This document shows, piece after piece, positions 48,165 through 60,625 of a stretch of 64,000 nt of DNA (position 1 is the stretch's first letter; every line of letters begins with the position of its first letter). The stretch is from assembly GCA_007922195.1 (NCBI GenBank), contig ML682014.1, positions 2,880,369 through 2,944,368 of the forward strand. Reading direction: 5' to 3'. The DNA is from Podocnemis expansa. Lineage: Eukaryota > Chordata > Testudines > Podocnemididae. The notes below the pieces were generated by a model. The model saw only the letters and a program-made list of their open reading frames with translations, had not been told where the DNA came from and did not search any database. The position numbers and the translations under genes were made by a program.

Positions 48165-50285
48165 GGGTCTGACTAATGATTCATTTAGCCCAGTATCCTG
48201 TCTTCTGGCAGAAGCCATTTGCCAGATACTTCAGAGGGGACAACAGAATAGGGCAATCATCAAGTGATCTATCTGCTAGCCTCCAGCCCCAGCTTCTGGC
48301 ACTCAGAAGTGTAGGCACACCAAGAGCATGGCGTTGTGTCCCCGAGCATCATGGCTAATAGCCATGGATAGATATATCCTCCATGAACTTATCAAATTCT
48401 TTTTTGAACCCAGATTAGCCAAATCAATCCAGTTATACTTTTGGCCTTCACACCATCCCCTGCAATGCGTTCCACAGAGTGATTGTGCATATGTGAGGTA
48501 GTACTTCCTTATGCTGGTTTTACACCTGCTGCTTATTAATTTCATAGGGTGACACCTAATTCTTGTATTATGGGAAGGGATAGGTAACACTTCCCTATCC
48601 ACATTCTCCACACCGTTGACACTGATTTTTGTAGACCTCTTGATTATAGACCCTTGATTTTTATAGACCTCTAGCATAGTCATCTCTTTCTTTTTAAGAT
48701 GAACAGTCCCAGTCTTTTTAATCTCTCTTTGTATAGTAGCTCTTCCTTCACCACTTTTTCCAGTTCTAATACATCTTTTTTGAGATGGGGTGACCAGAAC
48801 TGCACACAGTATTTGCGCTATGGCTGTACTGTGGATTTACACTATGGCATCATGATATTTTCTGTCTTATTATCTATTCATTTCCTGATTGTTCCTAATA
48901 TTGTGTTAGCTTTTTTTTTACTGTTGCTGCACATTGACTATATGTTTTCAGAGAACTATCAACTATGACTCCAAGATCTTTGTCTTGAGTGATAACAACT
49001 AATTTAGACTCCATCATTTTAAATGTATAGTTTGGATTATGGTTTCCAGTGTACATTACTTTCATTTATCAACATTGAACTTCATCTGCCATTTTGTTGC
49101 TGAGTCACCCAGTTTTGTGAGGTGTCTGTGCAAGTCTTGGCAGCCCACTTTGGACTTCATTATCTTGAGTAATTTTGTATCATCTGTAAATGTTACCACT
49201 TCACTATTTACCCCTCTTTTGAAGATCATTTATGAATATGTTGAACAGCACTGATGCTAATACAGATCCTGTGGAGACCCCACCATTTGTTTCTCTCCAC
49301 TGTAAAAACTGATAATTGACTTCTACCCTTTATTTCTGTCTTTTAATTAGCTACTGATCCATGAGGGGATTTTCCCTCCTGCTTTGTGTCTGCTGCCTTT
49401 GCTTGTGCCTTTGGTGTGGGACCTTGTCAAAGACTTTCTGAAACTCCAAGTATTCTATATCCATTGGATCACTCTTGTCCACATTTGTTGACCCTATCAG
49501 ATAATTTTCATAGGTTGGTGAGGCATGATTTGTCTTTACAAAAGCTGTGTCGACTCTTCCCCAATGTATAGTGTTCATCCATGTATCTGCTAATTCTGTT
49601 CTTTACTATGGTATTAACCAGTTTGTCTGCTACTGAAGTTAGGCTTATTGTGTGGTGACTTTTTTTAAAAAATTGGTGTTGCATGAGCTATCTGCCAGTT
49701 GTTTGATGCAGAGGCTGATTTAAGTGATGTTTCATACCACAGATGATAGCTCTGCAGTTTCACATCTGAGTTTCTTCAGAACTCCTGGGTGAATACTGTC
49801 TGGTCCTGGTTACTTATTTCTGCTTAATTTATCAGGTTGCTTCAAAAGCTCTTCTATTAACACCTCAGTCTGGGACAGTTTTGCAGCTTTGTCACCTAAA
49901 AAGAATGGCTCAGATGTGGAAATCTTGCCCACATCCAATGTAGTAATGCAAAGCATTCATTTAGCTTCTCTGGAATGCGTTCATCTTCCCTGGGTGCTCC
50001 TTTACCACATCAGTTATCTAGTAGCCCCACTGATTATTTGGCAAGCTTCCTGCCTCTGACGCACTTAAACAAAATTTTGCTATTTAGTTTTTTATCTTGC
50101 TCTTCAAGTTCTTTTCTGTGGCTGCTTAATTACACTTCTGCACTTGACTTACCAGAGTTTGTGCTCCTTTTTATTTTCCCCAGTAGTATTTAACTTGGAA
50201 TTTTAAAAATATGCCTTTTTGTCTCTAACTGCCTCTTTAATACTGTTGTTTAGTCATAGTGCCTCTTTTGGTTCTCTGACTGCAT
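48165..50285 (-). mobile_element. Old CR1 LINE copy, long, antisense
   Basis: The - strand from 50285 to 48165 reads, in many broken frames, like an old reptile CR1 reverse transcriptase followed by its 3' region. A surviving frame at 49351-49578 has SDPMDIEYLEFQKVFDKVPHQRH. This matches the palm segment 'DxxKAFDxVPHxRL'. The lower-coordinate end (48165-48470) is the non-coding 3' part, which begins with 'tgggtctgactaatgattcat'. No long open frame survives. It begins next to the TIR nest and is one more antisense LINE in the gene. Confidence 0.8.
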
Positions 50286-51346
50286 TTTATTTTTTAATTT
50301 GGGGTATACATATTAGTCTCAGTTACATATGTGGTTAATATTTATAGTTCAATGAACAAATAGCAGAATGGTTCATTTACCTGCTCATAAAGATGAGAAA
50401 AACCAGTTTAATTGGCAATGGAATTTAATTTGTTCGTATTAAAGGGGCACAGTTTACATCTGTGAGACTAACTCTGTGGAACATCATCTACAAAGTCCCC
50501 AGAAAAGAACTCAGTGCTCCCATAAACATATCTCAAACTGTCTGACTTGTCCTTAGTCCAGTCATTAAATTCTAAAATAATGTAGCAAGTAAAGCATGAC
50601 ACCCATTTTCAGCGATATGGTGACAAAATACAGTATAGAGCTATTAACTATTATATACTAGTAGAAAAGAATGCCAAAGGCTGAATTTCCAAGAAAGTTG
50701 TGTTTCTATGGTATATTGATAACAGTGTATTTTAGGTCCAGTGCAGTACAGATTTGCAGTAAAGACATCTGTTTTCATTGTTTGTCAGATTGAAATCCTC
50801 ATACTGTATTGCTGATTATTTAGTTGAATATCAAATACAAACATATTAAAATATAATGCCTAATTCATATTTTTATTCAGAATCAGGATAAAACCAAATT
50901 CACAACATTCCTTACCCATTGTTTTTTAAATAACAGTTAGCAGCGTAATGAGTCCAGGTGGTCAGTGTCATGGAACTAAAGATCACATCTGTAACATGAA
51001 GGACATTTCAGAGGTATCAAGAATATTACGCAGTTGGTTCTGCTAAAGTTATTAACCAGACTGCTTTCTACCAGTTCGGTGGTGGGAGGGAGGAAGGAGG
51101 TTTCTGTCTGAAGGAATTTGTCCTGAAAAATGAGGGGATTTTTATTGCCACACAAATGACCCTGAGGTGTATAAATCACTTTGTACATTTACTATCTTTA
51201 ATATTTACCTGTGTTGGTAACTGAACTGGAAGCAGAATGACTGAGAGCTGAGTATTGTGACTTTCTGGTGTTAAACAGTAGATCCCGATGTAAGATTGAA
51301 TTGTTCACCTTTGCTTATAAATTTACTGGATTTTATCAAAGATGAA

Positions 51347-51587
51347 GGCTGTGGCTACACTGCAGTTTGGCCTATGTCAGCTGATTTGGACAAAAGGGCT
51401 CGAGTAATGGATGTAGAGTCTCAGGCTCAAGCGCTGGGACCCTCACCTCTCAGGGAATCCCACATCCCAGGCTCCAGCCCAAACCTGAACATCTACACCA
51501 CAGTTGAACATCCCTTTAGTCTGAGCCCCATGAAGCTGAGTCAGCTGATTGTAGCCAGCCATGGGATTTTAATTGCAGACGTACCCT
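51347..51587. mobile_element. Short TIR element, GGCTGTGGCTACACTGCAG type
   Basis: The left end GGCTGTGGCTACACTGCAG and the right end AATTGCAGACGTACCC form an imperfect TIR close to the consensus GGGTACGTCTACACTGC that I associate with reptile MITEs. The centre 'gctgggaccctcacctctcagggaatccca' is itself roughly self-complementary. It is about 240 bp and non-coding. Confidence 0.6.
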
Positions 51588-52276
51588 AAGGTGCCCTGAC
51601 ATTGATCTTTACACCACTGTGTGGCATATCTGACTTAGAGTGTGCTGCTTGGCAGGCAATGTGTTGAAGTTCTTGAATAGCTCAGTAGTAAAATGCTAAC
51701 CTGCTTAAGTGCACGTAGCAAAGGTTACGCATAGAGAATACATTGCTCTAGCCCCAAAAGAAGATTAGGGGGAAAGAACACCTAGTTATGATTTTGGGTG
51801 TTCTGGGAGCAAATTTCCACCCATTAATGACTTGGGGCCAGCTCTCGCCCTTGGTAGAGATGAACCTAGCAGAAATACTCCACATTTCTCAGTGCTTCCT
51901 TTAATTGTCTGTACCAAGTGAGGTTTTTGGGCTCCTCAATTCACAGAATGTGAGATCTCCTAATTCCTGGGATATGCAAGGAAGCATCGTCCTACCCCCA
52001 GAGACAGGAACCATTCTGTGTGGATGTTTCTGTCTCTCTACTGGCCTTTCTGGCAACTCAGAAAAGAAGCTGCCCCTGGCCACTTGCAGGGTCCCCTTGG
52101 ATATTCAACCAGTTCTATGAGACCTGAACGTGTGGATTTAGTGTTTCCAAGTGCAAGCATGAGCATCCGTGCTGCTTTGTAAATCTGAACTTACAATGGC
52201 TGGACCTGGGGTCTCCCAGCTGTGGTAACACATTCCTTCTGGAGCATATAGACATCTCACCTCAACCTGGAGACTT

Positions 52277-52473
52277 GACCTGCATCCACACTGCAAATGA
52301 CAGGACTGAGACCCAAGTCGCAGTGAGAATCGGGTTCTGGCACCCTCCTAGCAGGGTCCTAGGCCTCAGTGTCTGAGTGTTTGCGAGTCAGCCTGATAAG
52401 TGTGTGGACCAAAAGGGGCTTGGGCTCAAAGCTGAATCACAATGTGATCTTAGTTTGCAGTGCAGGCATAGCC
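52277..52473. mobile_element. Degenerate copy of the 51347-type TIR element
   Basis: The left end 'acctgcatccacactgcaaa' and right end 'tttgcagtgcaggcatagcc' are inverted versions of each other. The centre 'ggcaccctcctagcagggtcct' resembles the palindromic centre of the copy at 51347. The size is about 200 bp, with no coding capacity. Confidence 0.5.
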
Positions 52474-54767
52474 AAGCTTCTGGCTGCTCGGTAGCATCAG
52501 CTGAAAAGACACAAGGGTTGATGACACCATCAGCTTTAAATCCTGATAGCAAATCTGGGGCAATCAGGGAACAGTGCATAATGAGCAGTCAGGCTTCCGC
52601 TCCACTTGCAACCCCACAGTTCAGTTTTCTGCACTCAACAGCTGCTGGGTGAGGGAGGCGAGCACCATATAGATTGCTGCATTTGGAGGGGAGCTCTGCC
52701 TGAAGAGGGTCCCAGCATGGATCCTCTTGAACTCTTCCCCCCCCAACCCCTAAACTTATTCTGATCCCTGTTTTAATTGCACAATGCGACTAACTCTTTG
52801 TACATGGAAGACATATTCATAGAGGCAATTTAGAGTCAAATAAAATTTACTATCTTATTTGCCTATTCTTTGGCTGCAGGCCATTTCCAGTTTATGGAAA
52901 TTTAGGCAAATTAGTCTTAAGTCCTATAATTTATTTATTCCTTTGTCCATCACTTCTAAATCCAATATCTTACCATGACCCACCCGCCAAAACTACCTTA
53001 AATTGAGTAGCTATGTGCCTAGTTATGTTATGGGATTACAAATTTTATTCCCAATTGTACAACAGCTATTCATACTATACTGTCTCCTTCAGTCCTTACT
53101 CACTGACCTCGATGAGAGCACTGCCTGAATAAGGGCTGCATAAAAATTTGATCCTGTATAACCAGAAGCTAAACATATAATGGTGTTTGGAACAATTTTA
53201 ATGGATTAGAAATTAGATTACAAAGGGAGGTGGTTTAGATTACATTAAGGTGTTGAGGCAAAATTGTCCTGGAAACCTAACAGCCCAAGTGCAAAATCTA
53301 CTGGTCCGTCCTTCAGCATGATGATTGATGATGATAAAGAATGACGACATTTTATTTGCTCTTATATGTATTAATTACTCACCCCAAGTGAGCAAGTATA
53401 ATTCCGCAAGGCTGATTTACAATCACTTTTAATTTATAAAGGAAGAGATTGACAGGAGCAGGAGATGGGATGGCCTTGTTTTTCCGCTTCATTCCTTTCA
53501 ATACAAACACGGCTTGCTGTATTTTCAGGTACCAGTGTGGGTGGATACCATCTGTGGAAAAATGTGCACTGAAGTGGCAGAAAGTAAATGATTGACACTA
53601 GATACAAGTGCTTATTTTGTCACAGTGCTGGCATGCTATTACTGGGAAAGTATAGTATATTTTACAACGTGCCATCCAGCAGCTCCCTCCCAGCTGTGTT
53701 ATTAATATGCGTACTCACTGACAAAATACTGATTAATGTCCAGTATCAGGCAGTGGTAAAATAGCATCTGTTTTAATATTAATAAATGAGATGACTAGCA
53801 ATTTCCTCATAGAGATTACTCATGCATTTCATTTGCAGGTGACACAAGTTAATTGCGGTAAGGAGAGAACATGGTACAGTTAAGTTGGGTTACTGTGCAG
53901 TTACTCAAGCCACAGAGTTCAGAATCAAACCCAGTTTTCCTGAAGTTCAGTGTGATCTTTGGAACTGGGATTTAGGTTTGGCTTGTGGAAGAGAAGAAGT
54001 GAAATATAAAGGCCCAGGTGCTCAAATGTATTTAAGTGCCTAACTGGAGATCCCTTCAGAGAACTGAGCCAAAGTTACGATCCCTATCTAGATGTTCCCT
54101 TCCCCTGAGTTTGGTGTGTTGCCATAACTGGTTTTGATTCAGACCCATTTCTAGTACAGTACTTATATTGTCTTAAATGAAATAACCTGGAATTTCTGGA
54201 ACACAATCCTACAAGTGACAGTTCATGGGTGGACATCTGTACCCATACAGAGTCCACTGAAGCCAGTGTGGAGTTATTCACAGGATCTGGGCCTAAAATA
54301 ACACACTGTTATGCAGTAATTATAGGCCTGATCCAACACAAGATGGGGGTAGCACTTCCAAGTCTTGGACAGCTGTCCTATATATGGAAAGGGTGGCTTA
54401 TTATGGAAGTCATCAAACAAAGCAAAGAATAAGATCCATGGGACTTAAACTCAAGGTAGGGACACAAGGAAGGAGAGAGAAGAGACAAAATACAAATAAA
54501 GTCTTTGCTTCATTTGCTGTTCTGTTCCAAGTACTTGAAGCCATCTAGGTTCCAACTGCAGCGTATGTATGTTTCTACAACGATAGCTTTGAACTTACCC
54601 CTTTAAACAGAGGGCAACTTCACAAAAGGCTTATAATCTTTTCCCAAAATGGGAAAGGAACTCCTGCCTAATCCTCCCTTTTTAATATGATGCAGCCTCT
54701 AAGATGCCTAGTGAGTGATGTAGCTCGTAAGTCTAGAAGAACAGTATAGCAGGAGTGGGCTCTGAGC
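52474..54767. other. Intronic sequence, nothing recognised
   Basis: AT-rich sequence with no recognised exon, RNA or transposon signature. Short frames such as 54084-54281 have no motif. Confidence 0.4.
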
Positions 54768-55262
54768 CAGTGGCTCCGAACCTGTGGCCCTCAGGGGCAT
54801 TCAAAGTGCCTGCAGCTCCCCTCCTGCTGGCTGCAGAATGGAGCCACTGCCTACCTAAGGACCCAAGTGGAGCACATTTCCACAGGGCTAAAAGACTGGT
54901 GCAGATTCCTTGCTGCAGCCAAAGGCACAGGAAATCGCACTTTCCTCCCCCTGGCTGTTTCAGAGAGCATGGCAAAGGGCTCTGCCTCGGTTCATTGGTG
55001 CTGGGGTCCCCTCTAGAGCTGCAGGGAGGGGAGCACTGACCTTCTGTCCCTCTGACTGAAGAAGGGAGCTGCCTTGGGACCCAGATGGAGAGCGCAGGGC
55101 TACTGGATGTGGGTGGTTTCTTTACCAGCAGCCAGGGAGACAGGAAATCAGTGAGGAAGCAAACTGCTTTTTGGTGGGAGCTTGCCGACAGAGGCTGGTG
55201 GCCGTTCAGGTTTATAAAAATTATGTCTGTGGCTCATGAGCCGAAAAGGTTGGGAACCACTG
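54768..55262. mobile_element. hAT-like element without clear TSD
   Basis: The left end is CAGTGGCTCCGAACC and the right end is GGTTGGGAACCACTG, which is a good hAT-type TIR. The interior is G/C-rich and non-coding. The 8-bp flanks (CTCTGAGC and ATTTAATC) do not match, so either a flank has changed or one end has been replaced. Confidence 0.6.
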
Positions 55263-57277
55263 ATTTAATCCATTACCACAGTACAAGCATTTTACATGGA
55301 TTCCATGGACCTGGATTCTGATTTCAGACATTCTGATTTTTACACCACAGTGTTTCCAGTGATTTAAACAGAGATACTCCAGATTTACAGCAGAGAAGGT
55401 GTTTGTGTGTGAGGGGGGAAAATTAGACGTCACATGTAAAGGAGCAGTAGTCTAAGTTATATGCACATAATAGTTCTGATTTTCTTTCTGAATACTACAT
55501 TAAAAATATACCCTGTTAGATTTATGGCAACAGTACAAAGCACTCAACCAGAGATCTATTTTTCTTTTGAATACGTTGGACCTTTTATAACAAACATAGT
55601 GTGTGATAGTCATTTAAAATAGAGATCTAGAAGCCTACCCTGTGTGATAGATGAAACCATCTATATTAAAAATATTTATAAATGGGATTTTAACATTAAA
55701 AATATTTGGGGTCAGTAGATGAAGTATTAATGAATTTTTTTTTTGTGAAATTCTCATACATATTCCAGGGAGACTATGTACAATAAGAACAGAATCAATC
55801 TTGTTTTTAGAAATGTAATTTTATTGTTAGTGTGGGCTGTAGGATTGATCTCCGTATTGCATTGTGTTATTAGAAAGCTAGACTGATTGAATTAAAATGT
55901 TAATTTAAGGGATAAATGGAAAGCAGCAGCAATTTTTTATACTACTGCTACACATACAATTTGGAGAATGGTGAAATAGGGAAAATTAGACAGAGAATTG
56001 GGCCAGTGACAGATGTGACACAATAGCAATAATAGGCAAAAGCCAACATAGTTTCAATTTTTTTAGTGTATTTAATTGAAATTGAGATCTAACATTAAAT
56101 ATTTACTTTTTCAAACTGTAAGTCATAAGAGTGGTAGTACAGCTGCCATCCTGGGTTCTGCATTTGGCTATTCATGCTCCGTAGCAGGGGCCAGTTCAGC
56201 ACACAATTTAGAGCTTCCCCAGTGTTCGTCTAATTGCAACAACCTGGAACAACCTTGTGTGGGCCATCATGCCGGTGCAGAATAATGCATTCTGGCCAAC
56301 AGGGGGCAGGAGTGTGACACAGGCTCAGAGCATCAGCCAGAAAAAATCCCTACACAAAGGTTGTTTGGCATGGGCAATTTACACTTCCTTTATTAAGCAC
56401 CAGTAGTGACACTGGCTTGCATATGATTTCTTGTGAGATCAAACTGGTGATGCCCTTATTAAGGACATTCTGGAGGGTAATATATACATATATATTCTTC
56501 AAAGAACATACTATCTGATCGAAAAAATCAAATGTATGTTGTTAGAATTAAAACCAAACCCTTTTTTTAGAGCAGGTTATTATCCTCGAGATGAAAATTG
56601 TTAAAATGATTCATGTCTCACATAAATCTTGCTCTGCTTAAAATGTTGTGCTCTCTGCTATCCCTGCAGCTTGATGTGCATGAGGTTACAAGAGCTGAGA
56701 TTTCCTGGGTGAATGGCTTTAATTTTTGCTCCTTATATCTAAGAAACCTGATACAATAGTAGAAGGGATTTATCTGACATTGGCTCCATTTGATTAAAAA
56801 GTCAACAAAACAAGGTATCAACCTGATATGTGGGGGAAGTGCTAATGAAGGTGTGTGGTGGTAGCCCAGGGCACCTTGCTGGGAGAATATTCATACAAGA
56901 TGGTGTGAGAGAATAAGGTGACCAGGATCAGCTCCTCCTCGAAGCCTGGTTCAGTACAGTGTACACCTCTGTACCTCTCCTTTCAAGTAACAAACTGGAT
57001 GTAAATCTTTTAAGCACCATGCGTCAAATTTCAGTTCAGAGATATGGCAGTCACCCTCCTTTATTTAGTCACTCCCTTAACCGGAAGGGAAAAGGCAATT
57101 ACCCTGGCTTCATTCAGGTACTGCTTAGCTATGCTAGAAAAATACCAACTGCAGAAAATTCAGTTTAAGTGAGACCAAAAAATGATTTGAGCCCATCAGC
57201 TTATTAAAAAGATAGCATCTTTTTTCAATCAGTAAAAGGGACATCTTGGGCTTCCATCTATTTTCTTTTTTCCACAG
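55263..57277. other. Intronic sequence before the last exon
   Basis: AT-rich sequence with no recognised transposon. It ends in the acceptor region 'tattttcttttttccacag'. A CTCF-like motif lies at 56296-56309. Confidence 0.45.
56296..56309 (+). promoter_or_regulatory. Possible CTCF-like motif
   Basis: CCAACAGGGGGCAG matches the core CTCF consensus CCASYAGRGGGCRS at 13 of 14 positions, with A at the fourth. A single 14-bp match in 64 kb could be chance. No paired or conserved context can be judged here. Confidence 0.3.
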
Positions 57278-57509
57278 GGATCCTAATCATCCTTCAGTCC
57301 CTTATCATTATTATGAGCCTTTGGGGCCCGACGAATGTACAATGTACATTTCACATGAGCGGGGACGAAAGGGCAGTCATCATCGTTTTATCACAGAAAA
57401 ACGAGTGTTTGAGAAGTGGGCGCGGACATTCAATATTCACTTTTTTCAACCAGACTGGAAACCGGAATCACTTACTATAAATCACCTGGAGATTAAACCA
57501 GCGTTCTGA
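57278..57509 (+). CDS. ST6GALNAC5: ST6GALNAC5 terminal coding exon (motifs III and VS)
   Basis: This exon completes the split Arg codon and encodes 76 further residues up to TGA at 57507-57509. VPYHYYEP is sialylmotif III. SHHRFITEKRVFEKW is motif VS with the H-x4-E pair required for activity. The C terminus is FNIHFFQPDWKPESL followed by 14 residues ending in KPAF. The three exons together give 249 residues. With the roughly 87 residues that precede this point in human ST6GALNAC5 (from memory), the total would be the usual 336. No stop or frameshift is seen, so the gene looks functional. Confidence 0.95.
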
Positions 57510-57800
57510 GGAATGAACGTGCAAGCAATCATAGTCACCTGCTGGATCAATCTTCAGGATATTGAACCTCCTAGAACAGTAAGCCAGTCTTAAAAAAAAA
57601 AGGGTTACCAGGATATATAGATGAAAACTGCTACCACATTCAGAAAGTTCTCGTGAAGGAATACATGAAAGGACATTTTGTATCCATTTGTACCATAATC
57701 CAATAATTAACATTGCCCAGCCAGCTCACCTCCTGTGTAAGTATGTGATCTCTAAAAAAGCAACTTTACTATCATTAAAGGGATGTTTAATTCATCAGCG
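57510..57800 (+). other. ST6GALNAC5: Start of ST6GALNAC5 3' UTR, candidate poly(A) signal
   Basis: The sequence directly follows the stop codon. The first ATTAAA lies at 57774-57779 and another at 58452-58457. No canonical AATAAA occurs before 60 kb outside repeats. The true transcript end cannot be decided from sequence alone, so the span given is minimal. Confidence 0.4.
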
Positions 57801-59860
57801 TTTTTTACGGCACGTTGCCACGGAATTTTCATAGTGAAAACTTAAAATGCTCAATGGGGGGTTTTACATAGGCTAAGCCAGTGTTTTTCTAATTCACAAT
57901 TAGGTGATTGGCTTTCAGAATCCCTCAAATCCAAAAATTATTGCTGATCTTTTAGAAAGTTCTAGCTTTTTGTTTGTATGTTTTCTCTTTGAAAAATATG
58001 ATTCTATCTAGCATGTAATTAATATTTGATCTGGAACTGTTGTATTTCTTTTTAAATTGCTGGGCTCTGTTCCAACCTCAGCTCTTTTACAGCATGAACA
58101 TCCGCACGTGAAGATCACGTGTGAGATGCTACAGTCTGACATTTCACATTAATAAGAAAATGGCAATGAAAATTCCTTTTGATGTAAATGTGCATTTGCA
58201 GCTGTGATTGTAGGCTGCTCTTTCTTAATGGAGAAGAGAGAGAGGGCAGGGCAAGGTTTACTAAATTGTATCGTAGGATATCATCACCATCTGTGGTACT
58301 CTGTGTATAATTAAGACTGAGAAATGAGAGGGACCCGTTTAGGAGGTCAGAGGATGCTCTGTAACTCCATCATTGTGTGGCCTTTTGTATTTCCCAGTGA
58401 CTCTGTAATCTTCCTATTTCCAGCTTCAATCTGCAAGACAGCCTGCGATGGATTAAAAATACATGAGCTGATGCCTTCCCCTATGATATGTACTTACATG
58501 ACGTTCCTAAGTCTGTACCAGCCAGTAGAACAGAACTCATATGGCATCAATCACGTGAGCTATAACATTGTCACTCTAAACTCTCTTCTCTCCATTTCCT
58601 TGGTAACTTTCTCCTCACAGATTCTGGATCACACTGAGGATAGGATCCTGAGTGAAATGAGTACAGTGGTTCTGAAACTGAGGACAAAATGTAGCAGAAT
58701 GTGGCAGTTTCTTCATGATGCATTCAAATGTGGCTAGACCCTACGAATTAGAGTGGTGGACTCTCTAATGTGTGGAACCTCACATCGGGTCTTATGGGCT
58801 TTAACTGGCTTGTGCATAAAAAGGATTTCATTACCAGTGTTGTTTGTCCTGTTACCTCCCACCTACTAAAATGCAATCATTTCAAAATAATTGCTGGCAG
58901 CAATTTACTTTTTACATGGCGTATAATAATTCAAGCGATAAAGCTCCTTCATTACACCAGTACTGAAACCGAAGTTATTGTTGTGGGTTGGTCTTAAGAT
59001 GTCGAAAGTCAGCGAGCTCAAAAGTAAGGCACAAAGCACAGAGGCAGTGAGATTATGAGGTGGGGGGGGGGTTACACAGTTGCCCAAATTCACAGCAGAT
59101 GGGAATAGTGGCAAATCCCATGGCCTTCTCTGCATCATACTCAACCAGGATGCAGATAGTGGTAGCAGCTGATCAGAAAATGGTCACAAAACATAATTTG
59201 CACCAATTTAACACTGAATGAGTGTCTAAACAGTAACTACAAAGAGGTGGACAGGAAGCAGCAAGTAAGATAAAGTAAACTTCTACTTTGTTGTTTTTTT
59301 CCCTCTGCTACTTATACCATCGGTCTTCAAAACTTACACTAGTTGGCTAATTGCTGACCTCCATTTTCTGCCCAGTTTTCACATCTGTGCTCCAGCTGGC
59401 CATGAGCCTTCAAGCCCAGGTAGACACACACACACTAGCTCAAGTGTTTTTAGCAGGCTGGCTCAAGCAGCGATAGCTTGTATGTGCCTGTGTGGGTTGA
59501 TATGTGTGCCCCCAGCTGCTGTGTAGCCATTCCCTTGATGACAGTGTTTTATTCTGCCCATGTCATGGAACCTTCCACGAAAAAGAATGGGTTTTTAACT
59601 AACGATTTTAACTAACGGGTTTTTAACTAACGATTGTGACAATCCAGTTCAGCCTGGCTACTGGCTGACCATCCAGGCATAGTGCTGTAATGGATGAACT
59701 CTGGTGCAATTGATTAACAGAGCATGTTTGCTGTCACTGTAAAAGATTTTGTTATAGATTACAATGGCTCCTGCCCTGCCCTAGTGGCCTTTCTTTTAGT
59801 TACTTTATTATTGGCATAATACAACAAGGCTTTTGGACATTTGAAAATACAGTGCTAGTA
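57801..59860. other. 3' UTR or intergenic DNA, nothing recognised
   Basis: Unique-looking sequence after the last exon, with no second gene recognised on either strand. In mammals the neighbour here is PIGK in convergent orientation, but no PIGK exon could be identified. It includes a short repeat cluster at 59589-59634. Confidence 0.4.
59589..59634. repeat. Short tandem TTTTAACTAACG repeat
   Basis: The word TTTTAACTAACG occurs three times within 46 bases, alternately followed by ATT and GGT. It reads as about one and a half copies of a 28-29 bp unit. Confidence 0.75.
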
Positions 59861-60065
59861 GGGTACATCTGCACTGCAATAAGCAACTTACAGCACAGTG
59901 TATCAGGGCCCGGCCTTGGTTGGGACTCAGGTTGCAGGACAAAAAACAGCAGTAGAGCTGATCAGGCTTTGGCTGGTGCTGGACCTCTGAGACCCTCTGC
60001 CCTCAATCCATTTCAAGGCCCAGGCTTCAGCTCAAGACTGAGCATCCCAGCTGGCTATTTTTAGC
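59861..60065. mobile_element. Partial TIR element, GGGTACATCTGCACTGC end
   Basis: The left end GGGTACATCTGCACTGCAAT matches the TIR type seen (inverted) at 51587 and 52473. The interior runs through 'ctgagaccctctgccc', which resembles the centre of those copies. A matching right end was not found, so the copy is truncated or decayed. Confidence 0.5.
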
Positions 60066-60239
60066 CTCACACTTTGGGCCCTAATCAGTGAGTCAGGGCC
60101 GGCCACGGCCAGGTCACAGGTCTTTCATTCCGGAATAGATGTTGGCTGAGGTCATCTACTGCTGGGCAGCAATCAGGCTTGTATGGGCCATGACCATGTG
60201 CTAAAAAGCCAGGCAGGTGCAGTGAACTATGGGTTAAAT

Positions 60240-60431
60240 CAGGGGTCTCAAACTCAAATCACCACGAGGGCCGCATGAGGAGGACGAGTATGTTAGCCTA
60301 AGGGCAAAACCGCTGAAACCTTTTCATGCAACAGTATTGCAAATATCAATAGCAATGGTGTCGTCGTGGGCCACAGGCAATAACTTTAGGGGCTGCATGC
60401 AGCCTGTGGGCCACAAGTTTGAGACCCCCTG
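60240..60431. mobile_element. hAT element related to the one at 23709
   Basis: The ends are CAGGGGTCTCAAAC and GTTTGAGACCCCCTG. The flanks are GGTTAAAT (60232-60239) and GGTCAAAA (60432-60439), 6 of 8 identical. The interior, as reverse complement, reads like the copy at 23709-23878 ('gcatgcagcccctaaag'). The element is 192 bp and non-coding. Confidence 0.82.
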
Positions 60432-60479
60432 GGTCAAAAAGTGTTCTAGTCTCACTTCTGCATTAAAAAGGAGCAGGGG

Positions 60480-60625
60480 GATGGCCAGCCTGGATAAGAC
60501 AAAAGGTCCAGCTCATATAGCATGCTGGTACCAGATGCTTCAGAGGAGGGTACAAGAATGCTGCAGGCAGCAACTGGGGGCTAATCTGTCTGCACATGCC
60601 CTAACAGCAAGTGATTGGCTTAAAC
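60480..60625 (+). mobile_element. CR1-type 3'-region fragment
   Basis: The text 'ggtaccagatgcttcagaggagggtacaagaatgctgcaggc' matches the class of non-coding reptile CR1 3' sequence also seen at 11205 ('ggtgcaagaaaccccac') and 48215. It is short and has no borders that can be set exactly. Confidence 0.45.

Larger units (their letters stand above)
46088..57277 (+). other. ST6GALNAC5: Last intron of ST6GALNAC5 (11190 bp)
   Basis: Bounded by donor GTAAGA and acceptor TTTTCCACAG. It contains the nested TIR elements at 47371-48161, a long antisense CR1 at 48165-50285, two short TIR elements at 51347 and 52277, a hAT-like element at 54768 and a CTCF-like motif at 56296. The stretches 46088-47370, 50286-51346, 52474-54767 and 55263-57277 show no recognised gene or transposon. 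Confidence 0.9.

Noticed and set aside
51905..52120. 71-codon frame on + and a 60-codon frame on -
   Set aside because: They overlap on opposite strands, with no motif and no splice context. Likely chance.
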